Source of the DNA: Cellulomonas alba
GTDB taxonomy: Bacteria; Actinomycetota; Actinomycetes; Actinomycetales; Cellulomonadaceae
Assembly: GCF_030362835.1 (NCBI RefSeq)
Contig: NZ_JAUCGQ010000001.1
Coordinates: 558,001 to 622,000 of the forward strand
DNA length: 64,000 nt
Reading direction: 5' to 3'
In this document: positions 54,352 to 62,829 of the stretch, in pieces
How the letters are laid out: every line of letters begins with the position of its first letter
How positions within the stretch are numbered: the stretch's first letter is position 1
Made by a program: the position numbers and the translations under genes
Notes under the pieces: generated by a model
The model's input: only the letters and a program-made list of their open reading frames with translations
What the model was told of the DNA's origin: nothing
The model's database searches: none

Positions 54352-55209
54352 TCAGAACACCGGCTTGCCGCCCGTCACGCCGAGCACCGTGCCCGAGACG
54401 TACGACGCGGTCTGCTCGGACGCGAGGAAGACGAACGCGTGCGCGACCTCGGCCGGCTGACCGGCGCGGCCGAGCGGCGTGTCGGAGCCGAACTTCTCGA
54501 CCTTCTCGGGCGGCTGCGTGGCCGGCTGCAGCGGCGTCCAGATCGGCCCCGGCGCGACGGCGTTGACCCGGATGCCGCGCTCGGCGAGCTCGGCCGCGAG
54601 GTTGACCGTGACATTGTTGATCGCGGCCTTCGTCGACGCGTAGTCGAGCAGCGGCTCCGACGGCTGGTAGGCCTGGATCGACGAGCAGTTGACGATCGAC
54701 GAGCCGTCCTTCAGGTGCTCGAGCGCGCTCTGCGTGACCCAGAACAGCGCGTAGAGGTTCGTCTTGAACGTGCGGTCCAGGTCCTCGCTCGTGATGTCGG
54801 CGACCGACTCGCGCCGCGCCATCTGGAAGCCCGCGTTGTTGACGAGCACGTCGAGGCCGCCCAGCCCGTCGACCGCCGTCCGGACCGCGCCGCGCGCCTC
54901 GTCCTCCACCGTCAGGTCGGCGGGCACCAGCACGCAGCGTCGGCCGGCGTCCTCCACGAGCCGGCAGGTCTCGTCGGCGTCCGGCTGCTCGTCGGGGAGG
55001 TAGACGATCGCGACGTCGGCGCCCTCCCGCGCGAAGGCGATCGCGACGGCGCGGCCGATGCCCGAGTCGCCGCCGGTGATCAGCGCGCGCCGGCCCTCGA
55101 GGCGCGACGCGCCGACGTAGCTGTCCTCGCCGTGGTCGGGGCGCGGGCGCATCTCGCCCGTCAGGCCCGGCGGCGTCTGCTGCTGGGCCGGGAAGGTCTG
55201 CGCGCTCAT
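54352..55209 (-). CDS. Stress-type SDR oxidoreductase
   Basis: The 285-residue enzyme belongs to the YdaD/YhdF-like branch of short-chain dehydrogenases, common in general stress regulons. The Rossmann motif is ALITGGDSGIGRAVAIAFA near residue 44, then LVNNAGFQM, NCSSIQAYQP and catalytic YASTKAA near residue 190, with PGPIWTPLQPAT before the C-terminal GGKPVF. The N-terminal ~35 residues (TFPAQQQTPPGLTGEMRPRP) are the usual family extension. Substrate unknown. A small acidic protein gene lies 28 nt upstream on the same strand and may share its transcript. Confidence 0.92.
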   Translation of the reverse strand: MSAQTFPAQQQTPPGLTGEMRPRPDHGEDSYVGASRLEGRRALITGGDSGIGRAVAIAFAREGADVAIVYLPDEQPDADETCRLVEDAGRRCVLVPADLTVEDEARGAVRTAVDGLGGLDVLVNNAGFQMARRESVADITSEDLDRTFKTNLYALFWVTQSALEHLKDGSSIVNCSSIQAYQPSEPLLDYASTKAAINNVTVNLAAELAERGIRVNAVAPGPIWTPLQPATQPPEKVEKFGSDTPLGRAGQPAEVAHAFVFLASEQTASYVSGTVLGVTGGKPVF

Positions 55210-55237
55210 GGGGGTCCTCTCGCTCTGGGTGTTCGGG

Positions 55238-55450
55238 TCAGGAGCCCGCGGGGTACTGCGGGTCGCGCAGCAGGCGGGCGCCGTGCACCAGGTGCGCCGC
55301 GAGCGTCGCGGTGGTGCCGGCAGTGGTGTCGGGCGTCTCGTCGAGGTCCTGGTCGTCGGTCGAGCCCATGTCGACCTCGACAGCCGGGCGGACGTCGTGC
55401 TCGACCTCGCCCGTCACGCCGTGCGTCCCGGTGGTCGTGGCGTCAGCCAT
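55238..55450 (-). CDS. Small acidic protein of unknown function
   Basis: A 70-codon gene: a Thr/Gly/Glu/Asp-rich disordered N-terminal part (VEVDMGSTDDQDLDETPDTT) and a short C-terminal helix with LAAHLVHGARLLRDPQ. GGAG stands six nt before the ATG at 55450. No family recognised. It lies directly upstream of the stress-type SDR. Confidence 0.55.
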   Translation of the reverse strand: MADATTTGTHGVTGEVEHDVRPAVEVDMGSTDDQDLDETPDTTAGTTATLAAHLVHGARLLRDPQYPAGS

Positions 55451-55787
55451 CGGGAGCTCCGTCCGGGCGGGCACCCGCCGTGGCGCGTGCCCCGTTGCCG
55501 GCGCGCTTCCAGACCGACCGTGTACGCCAGCCTCGCACGGCGCACGCGGCCCGCAACCGGTATCGGCCGCCGGGCCGTGCTGCGTCCAGGGGACCGACCG
55601 TCCGGCTGGCGGGCCCACGGGAACCTGCTTACTTTCGTGTCTCGGCGATGCCGACGTGACGGGAACGCGATGCCGCGTCCCCCGTCCCCGAGAGTCGAGC
55701 CAGAGCTCTCTCCCACCACCTCGATGCGTACGTCTTGTACGGGCGCCGGCGGGAGACCGCCCCGGCGTCGAGCCCTCGGGAGGCACG
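55451..55787. other. Divergent intergenic region, no gene seen
   Basis: This 337-nt spacer separates the small acidic gene from the five-gene envelope/redox operon. It contains two GGGAAC hexamers (55619-55624 and 55661-55666), which resemble ECF-type -35 elements, and an inverted repeat CGTAC-GTCTT-GTACG near 55726-55740. GGGAGG before 55788 is the ribosome-binding site of the operon. I see no convincing reading frame. Confidence 0.5.
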
Positions 55788-56555
55788 ATGAGCGAGTACG
55801 ACCAGTCCGGACGCGCGGGCACCGGAGGTGCGGGTTCGTCCGCACAGGCCGCCGCGCAGACGGCGAAGGACGAGGCCCGCGACGTCGCCGGCACCGCGAA
55901 GGACGCGGGCCAGCGGGTCGCCAACCAGGCGAAGGAGTCCGCGAGCGAGGTCGCGCACGAGGCGCAGGACCAGCTGCGCGGGCTGTGGGACCAGACGCGT
56001 GGCGAGGTCAGCGGGCAGGCCGCGAGCCAGCAGTCCCGCCTCGCCGACGGCATGCGGACGTTCTCGGGCGACCTGCACACGATGGCGCAGTCGGCCGACG
56101 GCGGCGTCGCCGCGGAGGTCGTCCGCCGCGTCGCCGAGCAGAGCGGGCGCCTCGGCGACTGGCTCGCCGAGCGCGGTCCCGGGGAGGTCCTCGACGAGGT
56201 GCGCGCGTTCGCGCGCCGCCGGCCGGGGACGTTCCTGCTGGTCGCGGCCGGCGCGGGCGTGCTGGTCGGACGGCTGTCGCGGGCGCTGAAGGACTCCTCG
56301 TCGCAGGGTTCGTCGGGCCACGGTCCGTCCACGCAGCGGTCGTCGTGGGGGCAGCGCTCCGCGGCGACGACGAGCACCGGCAACGGCCTGCGCCCCGAGC
56401 CCGTGTACGACGAGACGCGCCAGGCCACCGGCACCGCGCAGCCCGGCGCCACGCCGCCGCCCGCGTTCCCGCCGACCTCGGCCGGGCCCGCGCCGGCGAG
56501 CGCTCCCGCCTTCCCCCCGACGCCGACGGGGCCGGCGACCGGCGAGGTGCTCTGA
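55788..56555 (+). CDS. Helical envelope-associated protein with one membrane segment
   Basis: A 255-residue protein. Residues ~20-80 are Ala/Gln/Lys/Asp-rich 11-residue-type repeats (AKDEARDVAGTAKDAGQRVA) like LEA/apolipoprotein-like amphipathic helices. A hydrophobic segment (GTFLLVAAGAGVLVGRL) near residue 147 may cross the membrane; the rest is a Ser/Pro-rich tail ending in PAFPPT repeats. No exact family assigned; similar proteins precede holin-like and DUF3618 genes in actinobacteria. Stop overlaps the next start as TGATG. Confidence 0.8.
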   Translation: MSEYDQSGRAGTGGAGSSAQAAAQTAKDEARDVAGTAKDAGQRVANQAKESASEVAHEAQDQLRGLWDQTRGEVSGQAASQQSRLADGMRTFSGDLHTMAQSADGGVAAEVVRRVAEQSGRLGDWLAERGPGEVLDEVRAFARRRPGTFLLVAAGAGVLVGRLSRALKDSSSQGSSGHGPSTQRSSWGQRSAATTSTGNGLRPEPVYDETRQATGTAQPGATPPPAFPPTSAGPAPASAPAFPPTPTGPATGEVL

Positions 56556-56983
56556 TGACCGCCGGGCCCGATCCGGTCGCACCCGGCCGCACGACCACGA
56601 GCTCGGCGTCGACCGGCGAGCTGTTCGGGGCCGTGACCCGCGACCTGTCGACGCTGATCCGGCAGGAGATCGAGCTCGCGAAGGCTGAGGCGACGCAGTC
56701 GGCGCGCAACGCCGGCCGCGGCGTGGGGATGTTCGGCGGCGCGGGCGTCGCCGTGCACCTCGCGCTGATCTTCGTCTCGCTCGCGCTCTGGTGGGCGCTG
56801 GGCGACCCGGTCGGCCTCGGGTGGTCCGGCGTGATCGTCGCCGTGCTGTGGGCGATCGTCGCGGCGGTGCTGGCCCTGCGCGGCCGTACCGAGCTGCGCC
56901 GCGTCCAGGGCCTGCCCCGCACGGCCGACACCGTCAAGAAGATCCCGCACGCCCTGCAGGGGCACGAGGAGGAGAACTCATGA
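56555..56983 (+). CDS. Phage-holin-superfamily membrane protein
   Basis: The 142-residue protein has a cytoplasmic helix (DLSTLIRQEIELAKAEATQS), two membrane helices (VAVHLALIFVSLALWWAL and VIVAVLWAIVAAVLALRG) and a basic C-terminus. This is the Phage_holin_3_6 type that is widespread in actinobacterial chromosomes and not a true phage gene; it is thought to act in the envelope. Overlaps both neighbours (TGATG before, ATGA after). Confidence 0.9.
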   Translation: MTAGPDPVAPGRTTTSSASTGELFGAVTRDLSTLIRQEIELAKAEATQSARNAGRGVGMFGGAGVAVHLALIFVSLALWWALGDPVGLGWSGVIVAVLWAIVAAVLALRGRTELRRVQGLPRTADTVKKIPHALQGHEEENS

Positions 56984-57825
56984 GCAGCGACCCGGACGAG
57001 ATCCGTTCCGACATCGAGCGCACGCGGTACGAGCTGAGCTCCGATGTGGACGCGCTGGCCGACAAGGTCAGCCCCGGACGCGTGCTGCACCGGCAGGGCG
57101 ACCGCCTGCGGTCCGCGGGCGGCTCGCTGCGCCACCGCGTGATGGGCTCGGCCGACGACGTCCGGTCGTCGGCGCACGACGCGGCCCACGGCGTGGGCGA
57201 CACGATCGAGTCCGCGCGCGACGCGGTCGCGTCGGCACCCGACGCCGCCCGCGAGCGCACGGCGGGTAGCCCGCTCGCCGCCGGCCTGGTCGCCTTCGGC
57301 CTCGGGCTGGTGGCATCCGCGCTGATCCCGGCCTCGCGTCCCGAGCAGCAGGCCGCCCAGACGGTCAAGGAGAAGAGCGAGCCGCTCGTCGACGAGGCCA
57401 AGCAGGCTGCCCAGGACGTCGCCCAGAACCTCAAGGAACCCGCCCGCGAGGCGGCGAGCCGCGTCGGCGACACGGCCAAGCAGGCGGCGCACGACGTCAA
57501 GGGCGAGGCCGCGAGCGCGAAGGACGACGTGGTCGACCACGCGCAGGACGCGCAGGAGAAGGTCAGGGACGCCGCGGGAGGCGCGACGTCGGGCGGAGAC
57601 GGAACCGGCCCCGGGTCCGGCACCTCCGGCTTCGGAGCGTCGGGCGCCGGCACCTCCGGCTTCGGCGCGTCGGGCGCGGGAGCGTCGGGGCCCGGCACGG
57701 CGGGCAGCGCCGGCGTCGGCACGACGCGGGCCCCCGCGTCCACGTTCGAGCCCGAGGAGACCGGCTCTGGCTCGGACCTCCCGCCGTCGTTCCCGCCGGA
57801 CCCCTCGTCGACGGGGCGGCCGTGA
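56980..57825 (+). CDS. DUF3618 domain protein
   Basis: The 281-residue protein begins with DPDEIRSDIERTRYELSSDV, then DALADKVSPGRV, the DUF3618 signature, has one membrane helix (LAAGLVAFGLGLVASALIP, near residue 100), an Ala/Lys-rich amphipathic region (TAKQAAHDVKGEAASAKDD) and a Gly/Ser/Pro tail with two copies of GTSGFGASGAG. Likely an envelope or stress-linked structural protein, function unknown. It overlaps both neighbouring genes by four nt. Confidence 0.9.
   Translation: MSSDPDEIRSDIERTRYELSSDVDALADKVSPGRVLHRQGDRLRSAGGSLRHRVMGSADDVRSSAHDAAHGVGDTIESARDAVASAPDAARERTAGSPLAAGLVAFGLGLVASALIPASRPEQQAAQTVKEKSEPLVDEAKQAAQDVAQNLKEPAREAASRVGDTAKQAAHDVKGEAASAKDDVVDHAQDAQEKVRDAAGGATSGGDGTGPGSGTSGFGASGAGTSGFGASGAGASGPGTAGSAGVGTTRAPASTFEPEETGSGSDLPPSFPPDPSSTGRP
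57619..57690 (+). repeat. Direct repeat in the DUF3618 protein tail
   Basis: Two ~30-nt copies encode GTSGFGASGAG-type units in the Gly/Ser-rich C-terminal tail, with a third degenerate copy. The repeat keeps the reading frame. Confidence 0.75.
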
Positions 57826-58901
57826 CCGCCACCGTCCCGGCAGGGCTGCGAACCGGCATGGCCCGTCCGCAGCCGCGCGGGCCGCTCGGCGCGCTCGTGT
57901 GGGGCGCGCTCGACCGGCGGCCCGACGAGGTCGACGAGGAGGTGCGCGCCGCCCTGGTGACGGCGGCGCGCACCGCCGTCGCGTCCGGCGACCTGCTCGC
58001 GGACGACGACGTCCAGCTCACCCTCTTCGTGCTCTACGAGCTGCACTACCGCGGCGTCGCGGGCGTCGACGACGCGTGGGAGTGGGACGCGGACCTGCTG
58101 CGTGCGCGCGGCGTGCTCGAAGCCGCGTTCGAGGAGGCGCTGCGCGATCGGGTCGAGGTGCCGGCGGATGTCGCGGCCGACGGGCGGTCCGTGGCGGACG
58201 CGCTGTTCGCCCTGACGGCGCCCGGCCCGGGCCCGAGCGTGGCGCGCTACGTCGGACGGCGCGCCGACGACGACCAGCTCCACGAGTTCCTCGTGCACCG
58301 GTCCGTGTACCAGCTCAAGGAGGCCGACCCGCACACGTGGGCGATCCCGCGCCTGGCGGGCCACGCCAAGGCGGCCCTCGTCGAGATCCAGGCGGACGAG
58401 TACGGCGGCGGCACGCCGGGCCGGATGCACAGCGAGCTGTTCGCGCGGACCATGCACGGCGCGGGGCTCGACGCGACGTTCGGCGCGTACGTCGACCGCG
58501 TGCCCGCCGTGACGCTCGCGGGCGTGAACGCGATGTCGCTGTTCGGTCTGCACCGCCGCCTGCGCGGCGCGATCGCGGGGCACCTGGCGGCCTTCGAGAT
58601 GACGAGCTCGCTGCCCAACCGGCTGTACGGCGACGGCTTCCGCCGGCACGGCTACGGGACGGCGACCACGGAGTACTTCGACGAGCACGTCGAGGCGGAC
58701 GCGGTGCACGAGCAGATCGCGGCCCGCGACCTCGCCGGGGGGCTCGCCGAGCACGAGCCGGAGCTGCTGCCCGACATCCTGTTCGGTGCCGCGGCGTGCC
58801 TGTACCTCGACGACCTCGTGGGCGAGCACGTTCTCGGCGCGTGGGAGCGCGGGGAGTCCTCGCTGCGACCCGCCGCGGCGGCGGCGAGGCGCGCCGGATG
58901 A
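57822..58901 (+). CDS. Iron-containing redox enzyme (heme-oxygenase-like diiron fold)
   Basis: A 359-residue helical protein of the iron-containing redox enzyme family, related to HDO diiron oxidases. Possible metal-ligand segments are HEFLVHRSVYQLKEADPHTW, VEIQADEYGGG and EYFDEHVEADAVHEQIA, which supply the Glu/His/Asp set on successive helices. Such enzymes carry out oxygen-dependent oxidations, sometimes of amino-acid-derived substrates. The GTG start overlaps the DUF3618 stop and the gene end overlaps the CDSGH-type gene start, so the redox pair is translated together. The reaction here is unknown. Confidence 0.85.
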   Translation: MTATVPAGLRTGMARPQPRGPLGALVWGALDRRPDEVDEEVRAALVTAARTAVASGDLLADDDVQLTLFVLYELHYRGVAGVDDAWEWDADLLRARGVLEAAFEEALRDRVEVPADVAADGRSVADALFALTAPGPGPSVARYVGRRADDDQLHEFLVHRSVYQLKEADPHTWAIPRLAGHAKAALVEIQADEYGGGTPGRMHSELFARTMHGAGLDATFGAYVDRVPAVTLAGVNAMSLFGLHRRLRGAIAGHLAAFEMTSSLPNRLYGDGFRRHGYGTATTEYFDEHVEADAVHEQIAARDLAGGLAEHEPELLPDILFGAAACLYLDDLVGEHVLGAWERGESSLRPAAAAARRAG

Positions 58902-59146
58902 CGGCCGCCGACGGGGCGCGCGCGTCCGTGCGGGAGGACCCGGCGGTCCCGACCGTGCCTCGCATCGTCGCGTGCCCGGACGGGCCGATCGTGGTGCGCG
59001 GCGACGTCGAGATCGTCGACGACCGAGGCCGTCCGGTGCCGCGCCGGCGCCGGACGGTCGCGCTCTGCCGGTGCGGCGGTACGACGATCCCGCCCTACTG
59101 CGACGGCACGCACAAGGCGAACGGGTTCAGCACGGCAGGCTGCTGA
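58898..59146 (+). CDS. CDGSH-type iron-sulfur protein
   Basis: An 82-residue protein with the mitoNEET-like cluster motif: CRCGGTTIPPYCDGTHKANG near residues 55-75, giving three Cys and one His ligands for a [2Fe-2S] cluster. It should transfer electrons or clusters, most likely to the diiron-type enzyme encoded immediately upstream (ATGA overlap). This pairing of heme-oxygenase-like and CDGSH genes recurs in actinobacteria. It ends the five-gene operon. Confidence 0.93.
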   Translation: MTAADGARASVREDPAVPTVPRIVACPDGPIVVRGDVEIVDDRGRPVPRRRRTVALCRCGGTTIPPYCDGTHKANGFSTAGC

Positions 59147-59219
59147 GGGGGCCGTCGCGGCCCGCGGTCACTCGCCCCGCTCGAGCGTCCCGACGCGGCG
59201 CGGCGCTCGCCCCCGGCCG

Positions 59220-60989
59220 TCACCGCTTGCCGAGCTTGCTGATCTTGTCCTTGAACAGCGTCGTGGCGATCGCGGCCTTGTGCGGCTGGCCCTTGAGGAA
59301 CGCGGTCGCGAACTTCTTGGCCTGCTCGTACGAGACCTTGCCGGGCATCGGGGGCTCGTTCGGGTCGACCACGACGTCGACGAGTGACGGGCCGTCGAAC
59401 GCGAGCGCGTCCTTGATCGCGCCACGCACGTCACCCGGCTCCGTCACGCGGACGCCCGACCCGCCGCAGGCGCGCGCCCACGCGGCGAAGTCGCCCGCGG
59501 GCTCGCCGAACCGCACCCCGTGCTCGGGGTAGCCGAGCACCATCTGCTCCCAGAGGATCTGGCCGAGCGAGTCGTTGTTGTTGACGACGACCGTGATGGG
59601 CAGCCGGTGCTGAGCCGCCGTGAGGAACTCCGCCATGAGCATCGCGAAGCCGCCGTCGCCGAGGTACGCGATCACCTGGCGGCCGGGGTACGCGAGCGCG
59701 AGCGCGTTGGCGTAGGGCAGGCCGGGCGCCATCGTCGCGAGGGTGCCGGAGAGGAAGAACCGGCGGTCGCCGCGGATCGTCCAGTGGCGGGCGGCCCACG
59801 TGGCGATCGTGCCCGAGTCGCACGTGAGGATCGCGTCGTCGGACGCGAGGTCGTCGAGCACGCCCACCGCGAGCTGTGGCGCGATCGGGCGGCGCGTCTC
59901 GTCCTCGAGCGCATCCATCTCCGCGCGCCACGTAGCCATCGCCGCCTGGTACTTCTCGAGGTGGCCGCGGTCGGTGCGCCGGTCGAGCAGCGGCAGGAGG
60001 GCCGCGAGGCCTTCCGCGGCGTCGCCGATCATCGGTACGTCCGTCGGCAGCCGCACCCCGGCGCGGACCGGGTCCGCCTCGAGCTGGACGACCTTGACCG
60101 TTCCGGGTGCGGGCAGGTGCTTCGTGTACGGGAAGTTGGTGCCGACCATCAGGAGCGTGTCGCAGTCCTCGACGAGATCCTCCCCCGGGCGCGTGCCGAG
60201 CAGTCCGATCCCACCGACCGCGAACGGCGAGTCGTCGGGGATCACGGCCTTGCCGGGCAGCGTCTTGATGACCGGCGCGCCGAGCGCGTCGGCGACGGCG
60301 AGCACCTCGTCGCGCGCACGCAACGCGCCCTGGCCGGCGAGGATCGCGGGCCGCTCCGCCGCGTTGAGCACCGCGGCCGCGGCGCGCAGGTCCTCGTCGC
60401 GCGGGCGGCCCGGTGCGGGCAGGAACGTCGGCGACGTGGCCGGCGGCCGCGCGGGCGCCACGTGCTCGTACGGGTCCGCCTCGGCGTCCGCGACCTGCAC
60501 GTCGTTCGGGATCGTCAGGTGGGCGACGCCGCGTCGCGCCAGCGCGGTGCGGATCGCGATGTCGACCACGCCGGGGAGCTGCACCGGGTTGCTGACCACG
60601 AGGTTGTACTCGGTGACGTCCTCGAAGAGGTGGTCGAGCGCGACCTCCTGCTGGTAGCCCGTGCCGAGCACGCTCGTCTCCTGCAGGCCCGTGATCGCGA
60701 GCACCGGCGCGTGGTCGAGCTTCGCGTCGTACAGTCCGTTGAGCAGGTGGATGCCGCCGGGGCCGCTCGTCGCGAGGCAGACCCCGATCCGACCGGTCGC
60801 CTTCCCGTGGGCCGTCGCCATGAAGGCGGCCGCCTCCTCGTGGTGGACGAGCACGAACCGGACCTTGTCGGAGGCCCGGCGCAGACCTTCCATGATCCCG
60901 TTGATCCCGTCACCCGGGAGCCCGAAGACGGTGTCCACGCCCCACTCGGCAAGCCGGTCGACGAGCACTTCCGCGGCGATCCTTCCCAT
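59220..60989 (-). CDS. Thiamine-diphosphate enzyme, pyruvate oxidase (PoxB) type
   Basis: The 589-residue enzyme has the three ThDP-family domains. The N-terminal catalytic Glu is in HHEEAAAFMA near residue 50, with CLATSGPGGIHLLNGLYDAK next. The central domain (residues ~190-340) binds FAD in relatives. The C-terminal ThDP motif is GDGGFAMLMAEF near residue 445 followed by VVNNND. The closest match in my memory is PoxB, which decarboxylates pyruvate to acetate with quinone reduction; acetolactate-synthase-like activity is not excluded. TAGCGT at 60996-61001 lies six nt before the ATG. Confidence 0.87.
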   Translation of the reverse strand: MGRIAAEVLVDRLAEWGVDTVFGLPGDGINGIMEGLRRASDKVRFVLVHHEEAAAFMATAHGKATGRIGVCLATSGPGGIHLLNGLYDAKLDHAPVLAITGLQETSVLGTGYQQEVALDHLFEDVTEYNLVVSNPVQLPGVVDIAIRTALARRGVAHLTIPNDVQVADAEADPYEHVAPARPPATSPTFLPAPGRPRDEDLRAAAAVLNAAERPAILAGQGALRARDEVLAVADALGAPVIKTLPGKAVIPDDSPFAVGGIGLLGTRPGEDLVEDCDTLLMVGTNFPYTKHLPAPGTVKVVQLEADPVRAGVRLPTDVPMIGDAAEGLAALLPLLDRRTDRGHLEKYQAAMATWRAEMDALEDETRRPIAPQLAVGVLDDLASDDAILTCDSGTIATWAARHWTIRGDRRFFLSGTLATMAPGLPYANALALAYPGRQVIAYLGDGGFAMLMAEFLTAAQHRLPITVVVNNNDSLGQILWEQMVLGYPEHGVRFGEPAGDFAAWARACGGSGVRVTEPGDVRGAIKDALAFDGPSLVDVVVDPNEPPMPGKVSYEQAKKFATAFLKGQPHKAAIATTLFKDKISKLGKR

Positions 60990-61072
60990 CGTCCGACGCT
61001 AGGTCCGGCCCGCGGGAGCTGCACCTGCTGCCCCGGTGGCGGCGCCGGCGCCGCGGGGTGAGCCTGGAGGAT

Positions 61073-61119
61073 CAACCACACGCGGACGCCCGTCCGGGGC
61101 GCGCGGGGCGACGTGGTTG
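61073..61119 (-). terminator. Candidate hairpin terminator after the large membrane protein
   Basis: CAACCAC (61073-61079) pairs with GTGGTTG (61113-61119) around an inner GGAC/GTCC hairpin, just past the stop of the minus-strand gene ending at 61125. No T tract is seen. Confidence 0.4.
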
Positions 61120-61124
61120 GTCCG

Positions 61125-62753
61125 TCAGGTCGCGCAACCCGGCTCCTCGTCCCGCACGCGGAACAGCGTCGCGAGCTCTGTCGACGCGACGACCACCTGG
61201 GGGTGGGTCGCCGTCACGGTGAGCCACCCGTCGGACGTCGCGCCGACGCACGCGTCGCCCTCGACCACCGTCCAGAGCCGGCTCGCGTGGATCCGCACCT
61301 CGGTGACGCCCGGCCGCGTCACCCGGAGCACGAACTCCTGGGTGCCGAGCGAGGTCACCGTCCCCGCGCCCGTCGCGAGCGGGCGGCTCCCCGAGACGCT
61401 CCACACGCGCCAGTGCGCGTCGTGCCAGACAGGCCGCAGGTACGGGGGCGGGTGGCGCAGCAGGGCCGCCTCCGCCTGGCCGCCCGCGTCGAGCGGCACG
61501 TCGGGCAGCGCCACGAGCGTCACCGCGTCGTCCTGCAGCCACCCGCGGTACGCGGCCGCGCTGAGCGGCTCGTAGAGCACGGCGTTCTGGGCGAGGTCCG
61601 TCTGCCGTTCCCACCCGCGCGCGAGCGGGTAGTGCGGCGCGACGTACGACGCCTCCCAGTGGTCGCGCGTGAACGGGATCTCGACGCGTCCGACGTCCGG
61701 CCGGGTCGCGAGGAAGCCGAGGAGCCCTCGGTAGTACGCGGCGTCGCGCGACGGCTGGCGCGACCCGCCGAACACCGAGCCGCCCGCGGGCTGCGCCGTC
61801 CAGAACAGCGCGAGCCCGAGCACGAGCGCGGTCGCGGTGACCCGACGCGCCGACCCGCGTGTGGCGAGGTACACGCCGCCGGGGACCGCGAGGAGCTGGC
61901 CGAGCCGCGCGATGTTGCCGCCGACCGGGTTCGGCACCGCCCAGCAGGCCACGGCCGCGACGGCGTAGAGCGGCACGAAGCGGGTCGCGAAGGCACGAAC
62001 GGCGGGGGGTGCCGAGGGCCTCAGCAGCCAGACCACGGCGCAGAACACGAGCGTGCCGACGAGCGCGCTCCAGGGGCACGGCATCCGGCCGCCGGCACCG
62101 CCGACGGCGAGCGCCACGACGATCCCGCCCCCAGCAGTGGCGAGCGCAGCGACGCGGCGGCCCGGGAGGACGGCGATGAGTCCGCTGGCGACGAGCAGGA
62201 GGAGCGCGCCGGGCAGCGGGCTCGCCAACGAGCACGCCAGGGCCAGCCCCGCGGCGAGGCTCCAGCCGCGAGCGCCGGGCACGCGCAGGACGGCGACGAC
62301 GGCCCAGGCGCCCAGGGCGACGCCCAGCAGGAACGGGAGCTGGCCGACGACGAGCACCACCGTGAGCGTCACCACGACCGCGCCCGTGTACAGCCGGCGC
62401 CGGGCGACCCCGGTTCCCACCGGCAGCAGCCGGTGGGCGCCGCACGCGGCGACGACGCTCGCCGCGACGCCGGTACCGCCCGCGCCGAGCTGGTGGGCGA
62501 CGAGCGGGTACAGCACGGAGTAGCCCGGGAGCGGGTGACCCGCGTACCAGCTGTCGTTCCACAGCAGGAACGCGCTCGACCGCGCGAGCCACGCGCGGAA
62601 CTGCTGCGCGGGCCAGTCGGGGCCCCAGCGCGCGAACTGGACCACGAGCACCGAGACGCCGGCCATCGCGGCTGCGGCCGCGAGGAGCTCCCGGCGGGCG
62701 CCGGGCGCCGCGCCCGGCCCGCCGGCGGCTGCGCCTGAGCCCGCCTGCGCCAC
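61125..62753 (-). CDS. Polytopic membrane protein, possibly GT-C glycosyltransferase-like
   Basis: The 542-residue protein has about ten membrane helices over residues ~20-330 and a soluble C-terminal domain of ~200 residues. The loop after helix 1 contains WNDSWYAGHPLPGYSVLYPL, resembling the acidic first extracytoplasmic loop of GT-C lipid-linked sugar transferases. The C-terminal part ends with a Cys pair in a short strand-rich region. No catalytic motif can be confirmed. GAGGAT precedes the GTG start. It is monocistronic. Confidence 0.65.
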   Translation of the reverse strand: MAQAGSGAAAGGPGAAPGARRELLAAAAAMAGVSVLVVQFARWGPDWPAQQFRAWLARSSAFLLWNDSWYAGHPLPGYSVLYPLVAHQLGAGGTGVAASVVAACGAHRLLPVGTGVARRRLYTGAVVVTLTVVLVVGQLPFLLGVALGAWAVVAVLRVPGARGWSLAAGLALACSLASPLPGALLLLVASGLIAVLPGRRVAALATAGGGIVVALAVGGAGGRMPCPWSALVGTLVFCAVVWLLRPSAPPAVRAFATRFVPLYAVAAVACWAVPNPVGGNIARLGQLLAVPGGVYLATRGSARRVTATALVLGLALFWTAQPAGGSVFGGSRQPSRDAAYYRGLLGFLATRPDVGRVEIPFTRDHWEASYVAPHYPLARGWERQTDLAQNAVLYEPLSAAAYRGWLQDDAVTLVALPDVPLDAGGQAEAALLRHPPPYLRPVWHDAHWRVWSVSGSRPLATGAGTVTSLGTQEFVLRVTRPGVTEVRIHASRLWTVVEGDACVGATSDGWLTVTATHPQVVVASTELATLFRVRDEEPGCAT

Positions 62754-62829
62754 TGATCCATCCTCGCTTGCGGCGCCGACGGCTGCCGCCCGTCGACGCG
62801 GCTAGGCCGCGCGCGTCACAGGCCCGGCG

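Noticed and set aside
56555..56983. Holin-like gene as a sign of a prophage
   Set aside because: No phage structural, integrase or lysis genes are nearby, and this holin type is a normal chromosomal membrane protein in actinobacteria.
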